NCBI GenBank assembly: GCA_050289385.1
Contig: JBNKFQ010000138.1
Location: 1-16,797 of the forward strand
Source: JBNKFQ01 sp050289385
Lineage (GTDB): Bacteria; Pseudomonadota; Gammaproteobacteria; Pseudomonadales; Porticoccaceae
Direction: 5' to 3'
DNA length: 16,797 nt
Shown: positions 1-6,741 of the stretch, in pieces
Numbering within the stretch: position 1 is the stretch's first letter
Layout: each line of letters starts with the position of its first letter
Made by a program: the position numbers and the translations under genes
Notes under the pieces: model-generated
Databases searched by the model: none
The model's input: the letters and a program-made list of their open reading frames with translations, nothing else
Told to the model about the DNA's origin: nothing

Positions 1-672
1 GTTATTCGTCGTTCATTTGGAATGACCAAACTTCTCTCCTCATGCCTTGTCTGGCGTTTTTTCAGGGGCAACAGCGCCTGCCGGGTAATTGTTAACGGCC
101 CCTAGTACTCCTTTTTTACCGATTGACTTCTGCGGCCAACCTGATTACCTCCGGCGTTCAAATAAAGGCTCGTGATTCTTGCCGACCTGACCTGTCGATA
201 CTAGCAGTTAGCATATGAAAAACTGCAAAGCAATGTAAAAGCTTTGGATTAAAGGTCAGATTATTTGAACAAACGGAAAGTTTTTATCCAAGCAAAAAAA
301 CACTTGTATAATAGAGTAAATCGATATTTTTTAAAAAGTTTAAATAGTGGATTTTTCTGCAGCAGATTCATTTTTTATTCATTTTCAGTCCACTTTTTTC
401 GGGTCGAAAATTCAGTATTTATTCATTTTTCTCCACTGTCACCCTCAGAAACGTAGCGATGGTGATGATTTACCTGATTTAAAAAATGTATGCGCTATCA
501 GGTAAACCATCCGCGGAACACAATCTGGAACCAGTAATCTTTTATACACTTTCCATCTCCCGGCTGTTTCCGGAACGAACCCAAGCCATCAAAGTGATCA
601 ACCGAAATTCAGAATAGTTATTAAATATCAACAACTTAAGGAATCTCTGATTAATTACAGTATATTTCTGGC
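1..672. other. Left-edge region without a convincing gene
   Basis: No reading frame here has both a plausible start with a ribosome binding site and protein-like composition. Positions 240-430 are very AT-rich. Near the left edge, 8-26 is a short imperfect dyad (arms GTCGTTC and GAATGAC, one mismatch) that could be an operator for a gene starting left of the window on the minus strand. An inverted repeat with arms AGGGGC (64-69) and GCCCCT (98-103) is followed by a run of six T at about 112-117; it could be a weak plus-strand terminator, but its 28-base loop makes that doubtful. A 10-bp inverted repeat at 469-506 is listed separately. The region probably holds regulatory sequence and decayed DNA. 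Confidence 0.5.
469..506. repeat. 10-bp perfect inverted repeat with 18-bp spacer
   Basis: Arms TTTACCTGAT (469-478) and ATCAGGTAAA (497-506) are exact reverse complements around an AT-rich 18-base spacer. It sits downstream of the minus-strand gene ending at 673 in otherwise gene-free DNA. It could be a binding site for a dimeric regulator or a long-loop hairpin. No T-run follows on the plus strand, so a terminator is not well supported. Confidence 0.5.
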
Positions 673-1254
673 CTAAGTAGCCCCCAAATCCTCAAGGATT
701 TTCTTCGCCAGCTTCTCTTCCATGGGGCGGCGAATGGATTTGTCCGGGCTGGAATGGCGCACCGAAATGCCAAAGCTGATGTTACCGATCAGTACAGCTA
801 CGCCATCGCCCCACCACAGTGACTGATCACCGTACTCAAGCGGCACCGGTTGCATAGGGATCACATGCTCCTTCGCCGCCTGGTGAAAGGATTCCAAAAA
901 CTGTTTGCCACCGCCGCTGCCCGCTGGCCAGGACTGTGCATTGAGTATGGCATAAGTACCACCTTGCCCGGCAGCTTCGTCAGTTGCCCAGAAGCAGGTG
1001 GACGACCAGGCACCGTCGCGAGTCAGGCCGTCGTCGCGTCGCTGGCCGGTGTGGACAGAAACGCCAATCACCTCTTCGAGCACCTTTTCACTGAGCATGT
1101 CGCACGCGTTGATAGGGGTCGGCTCTTCAGCTACAGCCGACTCTTCAACGACTGCCGGTTCAACCGGATCTGGCGGGGAAATCAAGGTTACGGTGACACC
1201 AATGCCCACCAGCAGTGCCACTGCCAAAATTGCAACAAGCCCTCGAAATCGCAT
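673..1254 (-). CDS. Small membrane-anchored or secreted protein, possibly DUF3558-like
   Basis: A 193-residue protein. The ATG at 1252-1254 is chosen because GGAGGAAAAACTC directly precedes it; an in-frame ATG 21 codons further upstream lacks such a site and would bury the hydrophobic segment. Residues 4-25 form a hydrophobic signal or anchor, followed by a Pro/Glu/Val-rich linker to about residue 48. The rest looks like a compact periplasmic domain with two cysteines, one in NACDML and one in SSTCFW, which could form a disulfide. The pattern of CDML near the start, STCFW, then Gly-rich strands recalls DUF3558-type substrate-binding-like lipoproteins of actinobacteria, but there is no lipobox and the resemblance is weak. 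No function is assigned. It is divergent from the orphan FecR-like gene, with 236 bp between them. Confidence 0.75.
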   Translation of the reverse strand: MRFRGLVAILAVALLVGIGVTVTLISPPDPVEPAVVEESAVAEEPTPINACDMLSEKVLEEVIGVSVHTGQRRDDGLTRDGAWSSTCFWATDEAAGQGGTYAILNAQSWPAGSGGGKQFLESFHQAAKEHVIPMQPVPLEYGDQSLWWGDGVAVLIGNISFGISVRHSSPDKSIRRPMEEKLAKKILEDLGAT

Positions 1255-1290
1255 GAGTTTTTCCTCCAGACTATATATAAACCACTGATT

Positions 1291-1296
1291 ATTATA
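1291..1296 (-). promoter_or_regulatory. Candidate -10 element for the gene at 673-1254
   Basis: Reading the minus strand, an exact TATAAT lies 37 bases upstream of the start codon, giving a leader of about 30 bases that contains the GGAGG site. No good -35 hexamer is seen at 16-18 bp spacing (the best is TTTTGG), so this is tentative. A second AT-rich run, TTATATATAG, lies at 1271-1280. Confidence 0.35.
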
Positions 1297-1490
1297 AATA
1301 TTACGCACCGGAACCAAAAGTCGGGTGACCCATCGCTGAAGTCATCGAATGGTAAACTCTGCTCCTCGACGATGCCGCGCTTTGTCTGCGCGCACCTTCC
1401 GCATTTTTTAGGGGGATTGCCGTCATTTTGTATTCACTCGCCCCCCGGAGTCGGGTACAGTAACGCAACCTGGAATACCTTGATAAAAAA

Positions 1491-2021
1491 ATGCGAATAA
1501 TGAACAGAACTCGCCTGGCATGGCTGGCAACCTCTGCAATGTTGCTGGCAGCAGGAATTTTAACCATCCTGTACCTTACTGACAACTCGTTAAAGCGTCT
1601 TGTTCTACCTGATGGCACAACAGCATTCTATTTCAGGGGCTCAGATGTCATGCCCGCTGATGGATACCCCAACCCCGGAGAAATCCGGGTCGACGGTGAT
1701 ATCTTTTTTCAGATACCCGAAAATGCGACACCCCTTATTGTGCGGTCAAAGCTGTTAGTGCTCACGGTAACCGGAAAGTCGGCGTTTCGAGTAATGGCTT
1801 ATTCCGAAAAAAACGGTGAGCAAGTGGATGTACTGTATGGCAATGTTGTGGCCGAAAAGTCCTATGAATCGCCCTTTGACGAATCCGCCGACCTGACAGG
1901 TGGGCAGATGGTGATGATCAATATTACGATCGATCTGATGGAAAAGGAAACTCTGCGCGACGATGAAGTGCCGCAATGGGTTCAGGATATTGTCGCTGGC
2001 AAGGAGCCGACAAGGCCCTGA
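1491..2021 (+). CDS. Orphan membrane-anchored FecR-like domain protein
   Basis: A 176-residue protein starting at ATG 1491; a second in-frame ATG at 1500 is equally possible, and neither has a strong Shine-Dalgarno. Residues about 8-29 are a single membrane segment. The remainder reads like the FecR core: LVLPDGTTAFYF resembles the LPDGS motif, VDGDIFFQI the GEAxFxV strand, LVLTVTGKSAFRVMAY the VxVxGTxFNV segment, and EQVDVLYGNVVAEK the VxVLEGxVxV motif. It lacks the N-terminal DUF4880 helices that bind the sigma factor in full FecR proteins and the usual C-terminal segment, and no sigma gene adjoins it. It ends with an acidic tail (MEKETLRDDEVPQWV). It could be a stand-alone periplasmic sensor or scaffold. 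The FecR-fold call is by motif only. Confidence 0.7.
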   Translation: MRIMNRTRLAWLATSAMLLAAGILTILYLTDNSLKRLVLPDGTTAFYFRGSDVMPADGYPNPGEIRVDGDIFFQIPENATPLIVRSKLLVLTVTGKSAFRVMAYSEKNGEQVDVLYGNVVAEKSYESPFDESADLTGGQMVMINITIDLMEKETLRDDEVPQWVQDIVAGKEPTRP

Positions 2022-2245
2022 TTTATAGAATCAAAAGGCATTGTTACCCGATTGACGCCACATGCTTCGCCGATCAACAAGAACCCTGTCGAACTCGGTA
2101 TTGATATAGTGATCCAAAAGGCACCAAATCCATAGTCTGCCGGGGAGAGGTAGAAGTCGGGCAGTAACAAAGCACGGCTCAGGCTGTCAGTCGGAATAGA
2201 GCAGGTTGACGATTTGATTGGCGATATAGAGCAAGCGATTAATTA

Positions 2246-2285
2246 AGATAAAAATACAAAGGTGAGCACTGGGGCTCACCTTTGT
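2246..2285 (-). terminator. Intrinsic terminator of cassette A
   Basis: A perfect 12-bp stem (2256-2267 with 2274-2285) closes a six-base loop. On the minus strand it is followed by ATTTTTATC. It lies 57 bp beyond the stop codon of the receptor gene at 2342. On the plus strand the sequence after the stem is also fairly T-rich, so it may also stop transcription from the orphan FecR-like gene converging on it. Confidence 0.85.
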
Positions 2286-2322
2286 TTAGTTACATTGTTT
2301 AGTTACATTGTTTAGTTACATT
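2284..2322. repeat. Three perfect tandem copies of a 13-bp unit
   Basis: The unit GTTTAGTTACATT is repeated three times without change, between the receptor stop codon and the terminator hairpin; the first copy overlaps the end of the hairpin stem. There are no spacers, so it is not a CRISPR array. Copy number may vary between strains through slippage. Confidence 0.9.
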
Positions 2323-2341
2323 TATCGTGAATTTATCGAGA

Positions 2342-4753
2342 TTAGAATTCGACACCCACGCTAACACCAAAAGTTCGTGGTCGCGGCGGCAACGCTCCCG
2401 GAGTACCGGTATCCAGATTTACCCACTCCGTATTATCGTTGAACGGATTTGGCATGCCGTTTTCGTTTAACAGGTTTCTCGCAAACAGGCCGAGGGTAAT
2501 ATTTTCGCTCCAGTCCCAACTGATATTGGCGTTCAAAATCTCAATAATATCGGATTGGTTACTAATCGCTTCATAGTAACCCTGCCTGATATGCCATAAC
2601 ACCTGACCTTTACGGTTATATTCCAGGTTCAAACGACCGCTCTTTCCGGCAAGAAAGAAATCGTAATCCGCGGTAAAACCAAAATGGTACTTGGGAACTA
2701 CTGGCAACCTGTCGCCAACATTGATAGGTTGCCCGTCGAAATCAGCCCCTACCAGCCTCGGGTCTGCCGAGGTACCGTGAGCGCCAAGGGTAAAGCGATC
2801 GGTTATATGCCAGCCAATATTCCAGTCAATACCTTTAGACTCAGCTTCACCACCGTTTACAGGCGCATTGTAGGGTGTACCCGGTAACAGACTAATAACC
2901 TGGTAGCCATCCATCTCACTATAAAAAACTGAAATGTCGTAGTCGATGCGTCCGTCGAACAGATAACCCTTGCTGCCAAGCTCATAGCTTCGAGTGGTTT
3001 CGGAGTCATAATCGGGAAATCCTGCAGAAGCCGCTGCAGCGCTGTTAATACCACCACTACGGAATCCTTCGCTGATGCTGGCAAAAATATTGACCTCGTC
3101 CGTCATGTCGTATCTCACAAAAACACGCGGACTCAGAGCATCGAAATCGCCCTCTCCCAAGCCATCACGTTCTCTGTGATCTTTAAAATAGCGCAGTCCT
3201 GCACCAACCTCCAACACGTCTGAAATCTGGTAGCTGGCTTGCCCAAAAACAGCTTTAGACTTGCTATGAACATCCTTGACGAGTTGTTCAGCAGATATCC
3301 ATTCACCTGCAATCGGTCCGTCATAGGGGCCATATTCACTTACATAAAGGCTACCGTTGTTCAACTCATTGTAAACTGCTCCCAGGTTCCACTGAAAAGG
3401 GCCGTCTTCAGTTGAACTGAAACGAATCTCTTGAGTAAACGCATCTCCCTCATAAGCACTTTGGCGCTGAAACCAGTACCAGCCGACATCCCAACGGTCA
3501 TTCGGGCTGTTGCTGTATTCGTTGTCAATGTCCACGTAGCTGGTACTACTGAGCATATGAACAGAGCCCAGGTCATAGTCGATAGTCAAATTATACTGGT
3601 CGTAATCCTGCCTGGTGCTCGGTGTGTTGAGGCGTCCAAATGCCTGCACAAATTCGTTATTCCTGATATTGCCACGGCCATCAGTACCCGCCAAACCGGT
3701 ATCCTTGCGGAATACCGTATAAGTACCAAGCACTTCCAAATTATCTCCCGGTCGCCACAAAAGCTTGGTACGAACACTGACCGCACTACTGTCATTGATG
3801 TCCTTCTCACCAGCGGTTGGTTGATCTACCCAACCACCTTTATTTTCAAATACACCAGATACCCGCAGCGCCAGGTGATCCTGCACTAGCGGAATATTTA
3901 CAACACCCATAACATCTTCGCTGGGTGCTCCGTCTTGAGTAAAAGAAACCGATACATCTGTCGCGCCACCAAAACCGCCTTCGAGATCGGGCTTTTTGGT
4001 AATAAAGCGGACAACACCACCAATCGACCCGGAACCGAAAAGAGTGCCTTGCGGGCCTTTCAGTACCTCGATTCTATCCAGATCGTATGTGCGATAGTCC
4101 AGTGTCAGGCCCTGACCCATCGTTGTCGTTGGCGCCTCATCCACGTAAACACCAACCAACGGGTCTCCAATGATGTTTCCCAGGCCTCTGAGAAATATGC
4201 GACGCTGCCCATAAAAACCGTTGTCCATCACGTTCAAACCCGGTACTGACATGCCCAGATCGTTAAAATCCGTAATCCGACGCTGTTCAAGTTCCTGGGC
4301 ACCAATCGCTACAATACTTATCGGAACATCTTTAATATTTTGTTCCTGTAGCTGGGAGGTAACAACCATCTCCTCTATTTCACGATCTCCTCGCTCCAGT
4401 ACACTCTTTTTATTACCCTTGGCTCCATCACTTTCGGCGTTATCGAGCGGTTTAATGGCAACTGTGCGCTCATCAATAAATTCATAACCGAGACCACTTC
4501 CAGACAGCAACATAGCAAGGGCCTGGCCTTCATCGTATCGTCCCGTAATCGTTTGCGCCTGCATACCTTTGGAGACTTTGGACACAAAGACCATCTGCAG
4601 GCCACTCTGCTCGGCAAATGTTTGCAGCGCTGAATCAAGCGACTGTTGAGAAATATTAAAATTGTGGTCAGCGGAGAAAGCTGATGTCGAAAATGCCGAC
4701 GCCAAAAAAATTGAAAATGCCAGCTTGCGTTTGTTTACTGCCAAATGTTTCAT
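2342..4753 (-). CDS. TonB-dependent outer membrane receptor with STN signalling domain (cassette A)
   Basis: An 803-residue outer membrane transporter of the FecA/FpvA transducer type. The start at 4753 is chosen because AGGGGA lies 8 bases upstream and it exposes a clean signal peptide (cleavage about SAFSA|DH at residue 28); a longer frame exists but puts 25 polar residues in front. Residues about 30-102 form the STN domain that contacts FecR. After a linker comes a TonB-box-like EEMVVTS (127-133), then the plug (IKDVPISI, NDLGMSVPGLNV, LRGLG, EVLKGPQGTLFG, GGVVRFITKKP), and a barrel of about 550 residues ending in VSVGVEF, whose terminal Phe is the usual BAM signal. It follows fecR by 90 bp and ends before a strong terminator. 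The substrate is unknown; iron chelates are only one option for this family. Confidence 0.93.
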   Translation of the reverse strand: MKHLAVNKRKLAFSIFLASAFSTSAFSADHNFNISQQSLDSALQTFAEQSGLQMVFVSKVSKGMQAQTITGRYDEGQALAMLLSGSGLGYEFIDERTVAIKPLDNAESDGAKGNKKSVLERGDREIEEMVVTSQLQEQNIKDVPISIVAIGAQELEQRRITDFNDLGMSVPGLNVMDNGFYGQRRIFLRGLGNIIGDPLVGVYVDEAPTTTMGQGLTLDYRTYDLDRIEVLKGPQGTLFGSGSIGGVVRFITKKPDLEGGFGGATDVSVSFTQDGAPSEDVMGVVNIPLVQDHLALRVSGVFENKGGWVDQPTAGEKDINDSSAVSVRTKLLWRPGDNLEVLGTYTVFRKDTGLAGTDGRGNIRNNEFVQAFGRLNTPSTRQDYDQYNLTIDYDLGSVHMLSSTSYVDIDNEYSNSPNDRWDVGWYWFQRQSAYEGDAFTQEIRFSSTEDGPFQWNLGAVYNELNNGSLYVSEYGPYDGPIAGEWISAEQLVKDVHSKSKAVFGQASYQISDVLEVGAGLRYFKDHRERDGLGEGDFDALSPRVFVRYDMTDEVNIFASISEGFRSGGINSAAAASAGFPDYDSETTRSYELGSKGYLFDGRIDYDISVFYSEMDGYQVISLLPGTPYNAPVNGGEAESKGIDWNIGWHITDRFTLGAHGTSADPRLVGADFDGQPINVGDRLPVVPKYHFGFTADYDFFLAGKSGRLNLEYNRKGQVLWHIRQGYYEAISNQSDIIEILNANISWDWSENITLGLFARNLLNENGMPNPFNDNTEWVNLDTGTPGALPPRPRTFGVSVGVEF

Positions 4754-4843
4754 TTTTAAATCCCCTATTGATGCTCGATTTGAGATTGGAATTTCATATC
4801 CGCATACAAGACGTCGAGTATCATTCAACCGGGTACAGTTAAT

Positions 4844-5899
4844 TTAATCTCGTGCAAGATCTCGAGACAACAAGGTAACGTAATTACTGACTTTATTGGT
4901 TCGCACATGGGCAATCTGGTGTAGAGATCTAATAAATGCACCCACGTCAAAGGGGTCAAACGTGCCTGTAATCTCCAATGACTTGAGGTCATTACCACTG
5001 ACGACCAAACGACCTTCATTGTAACGATTAAACTCTTCAATAACTTCGGACAAGGGCTTTTCATTAAACACTAACTTGCCAGTACGCCATGCTGTTGTTG
5101 TCGCAGAGCCAGTTTTCTCCAGTCGAAAATTGCGCGATCCGCTTTCAACAACCACTTGAGAACCGGGATCAATATAAATTGTTTGCGAGTTCTGACCTGA
5201 ATTACTGGCATTATCAACAAACGATACCTTAACCCGCCCCTCCAGTACTGATATCAGCGTTTTGTTATGTTGTTTGTATACGTTAAATTCTGTGCCAACC
5301 ACGCTCACTTCGATATCCCGAACGAAAACTGAAAACGGCCGTGTGCTGTCCTGCGCGACATCGAACAGTGCTTCACCTTCCAGCAGAGTTATACGACGAG
5401 CATTAGACTGCATTTCTACTGCAATTTTTGAGCGCGTATTGAGATGGACGGTGGAGTTATCCGACAACTCCAGCTGACGCAATTCGCCAGTTGTTGTTGT
5501 ATAAATAGTCTCTTGCTGTGTACCCATATTCCATTGCCAATACCCGACAACTGCGATTACCAAGCTGGCGGCAAGGGCAAAGGATAACTGAAAAGTACGG
5601 CGGTGCAGGGGCTTCACTACATCATGATTTACAGCACTGCGAGTCAGTTGTCGATCCACAGGCGATTCCGATTGCACCGTTGACTTGCTGTAATGATGCT
5701 CCCCCAGAAGATCTATTTCCTTAATCATGGACCTGGCATCGTGGTAAGCCTGCCAATGTTCGGGAGAGTTCGCCAACCACTGCCGAAAGGCCTGCTGTTG
5801 CTGCGATGACAGAGCTCCTTCCTCCAGGGTCAGCACCCACTCTGCAGCCGTTTCTGCCAATCCGCTTTCCAGCGTATGTACGTTTTGCCTGTCAGTCAC
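4844..5899 (-). CDS. FecR-type transmembrane sigma regulator (cassette A)
   Basis: A 351-residue inner membrane signal relay. The start is GTG at 5897-5899, preceded by AGGGCAGCAAA; no ATG lies nearby in frame. Residues 15-56 match the FecR N-terminal DUF4880 module that binds the sigma factor (AAEWVLTLEEG, FRQWLANSPEHWQAY). About 103-123 is the single membrane helix. The periplasmic FecR core spans about 133-230 (LELSDNSTVHLNTRS, LLEGEALFDVA, VSVVGTEFNVY, ISVLEGRVKV). The C-terminal part (LSEVIEEFNRYN to the end) resembles the segment that meets the receptor's STN domain. It lies 43 bp after the sigma gene and 90 bp before the receptor gene, in one transcription direction. Expected role: hold or activate the sigma factor according to receptor occupancy. 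Confidence 0.92.
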   Translation of the reverse strand: MTDRQNVHTLESGLAETAAEWVLTLEEGALSSQQQQAFRQWLANSPEHWQAYHDARSMIKEIDLLGEHHYSKSTVQSESPVDRQLTRSAVNHDVVKPLHRRTFQLSFALAASLVIAVVGYWQWNMGTQQETIYTTTTGELRQLELSDNSTVHLNTRSKIAVEMQSNARRITLLEGEALFDVAQDSTRPFSVFVRDIEVSVVGTEFNVYKQHNKTLISVLEGRVKVSFVDNASNSGQNSQTIYIDPGSQVVVESGSRNFRLEKTGSATTTAWRTGKLVFNEKPLSEVIEEFNRYNEGRLVVSGNDLKSLEITGTFDPFDVGAFIRSLHQIAHVRTNKVSNYVTLLSRDLARD

Positions 5900-5942
5900 T
5901 TTGCTGCCCTGCCCTGTGGGTGGTTTACCGAGTAAAAATGAG

Positions 5943-6491
5943 TCATTGCACTTGCCCCATACGCTTTTGGCAAAACACTATCGCTTTGGATAGATACTTT
6001 TTAACCGCGTGATGTGTTACCCCCAGGTATTCACCAATCTCCGAGTAAGTCCTGTTTTCCCAGCGATGCATGATCAGAGCCTTGCGCCAGTTTTCAGGCA
6101 TATCATTCATCACCGCCATCAACTCCGAAAAACGCTGCCTGTCGTGGGTAATCTGTTCGGGCGTCTGCTGTTCCGACGCCATATCCAGCGAATCCATCAA
6201 TTCGCTGTCAAAGCGGACTCTTTCCCGATTATTCTTTCTAATTCGGTCTACTGTGAGATTGTGAGCAATTTCAAAGAGATAGGATCGTCGATTGCGTATT
6301 GGGTCTTTCTCTTCCAGGCCAATCAGGCGCAAAAACAGTTCCTGCAGGATATCCTGAGCCTCCTCTTCCACGCTCAGGCGTTTGAGGATATACAGGCGCA
6401 GGGTATCCTCCATTTCGTAAAAGGTGCTTACCAGTCGCGAGCTGCCGGGCTTGTTGGGGCCATTGCCCATAGTTTTACTCCAGGTGCTCAT
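5943..6491 (-). CDS. FecI-like ECF sigma factor (cassette A)
   Basis: A 182-residue ECF (group IV) sigma factor. Region 2 spans about residues 25-90, with the core-binding and -10 recognition pattern EEEAQDILQELFLRLI ... RSYLFEIAHNLTVDRIRK. Region 4 spans about 118-172 (LMAVMNDMPENWRKALIMHR, then a helix-turn-helix TYSEIGEYLGVTHHAVKKYL). Like FecI it has no extra C-terminal domain. The listed ATG at 6491 is preceded by a modest CTGGGTAA; an internal ATG at 6470 with GGAG upstream is an alternative that loses only seven residues. It is first of three minus-strand genes and should direct transcription of the receptor gene once FecR signals. It shares family motifs with the cassette B sigma factor but is clearly diverged from it. 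Confidence 0.92.
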   Translation of the reverse strand: MSTWSKTMGNGPNKPGSSRLVSTFYEMEDTLRLYILKRLSVEEEAQDILQELFLRLIGLEEKDPIRNRRSYLFEIAHNLTVDRIRKNNRERVRFDSELMDSLDMASEQQTPEQITHDRQRFSELMAVMNDMPENWRKALIMHRWENRTYSEIGEYLGVTHHAVKKYLSKAIVFCQKRMGQVQ

Positions 6492-6579
6492 TTACCCAGG
6501 TATCGTGCCTTGTTCAACGGCCGGATTACGCCGCCGTGACACCATGACGAATGTCGCGGGTAAAGTGGGTACACCTGTC

Positions 6580-6608
6580 AGTATAGAAATTTTTATCGGT
6601 GGAAGTCT
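6580..6608 (-). promoter_or_regulatory. Tentative promoter for cassette A
   Basis: On the minus strand, TATACT (6580-6585) is the best -10 match between the cassette B terminator and the sigma gene start. The -35 position (AGACTT at 17 bp) is poor. No convincing Fur box was found: the best candidate, at the GATAAAAATTT stretch, matches only about half of the 19-bp consensus. Confidence 0.25.
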
Positions 6609-6632
6609 GCCGCTTGATCGCGTCATACGTGA

Positions 6633-6674
6633 CTCAAACAGAAACCGGCGAACCTGGATACAAGGTTCGCCGGT
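6633..6674 (-). terminator. Intrinsic terminator of cassette B
   Basis: A perfect 12-bp GC-rich stem (6644-6655 with 6663-6674) closes a seven-base loop, 67 bp past the cassette B receptor stop codon. On the minus strand it is followed by TTCTGTTTGAG, a moderately U-rich tail. It separates cassette B from cassette A, so each is probably its own transcription unit. Confidence 0.75.
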
Positions 6675-6741
6675 ATTCATTGACTATTAATCAACGCGAG
6701 TCAGAAACCCACGTTCATATTACCAATTTCACATCCAACCT

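Noticed and set aside
265..456. 63-codon plus-strand open frame
   Set aside because: It begins with TTG without a clear ribosome site and is Phe/Ser-rich because of the AT-rich DNA. No protein-like features.
850..1500. 216-codon plus-strand open frame
   Set aside because: It runs antisense to the 673-1254 gene, which has a strong ribosome site, signal anchor and sensible composition; it is also rich in Cys/His/Arg, as shadow frames often are.
1982..2170. 62-codon minus-strand hydrophobic frame
   Set aside because: It overlaps the end of the orphan FecR-like gene, has no ribosome site and no recognisable motif.
2284..2322. Possible CRISPR-like repeat
   Set aside because: The 13-bp units are directly adjacent, with no spacers and no cas genes nearby.
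4754..4828. Longer start for the cassette A receptor
   Set aside because: The extra 25 residues are polar and would precede the signal peptide; the ATG at 4753 has an AGGGGA site.
6580..6610. Possible Fur box before the cassette A sigma gene
   Set aside because: The GATAAAAATTT stretch matches only about 10 of 19 consensus bases, which is not convincing. No better candidate was seen before cassette B.
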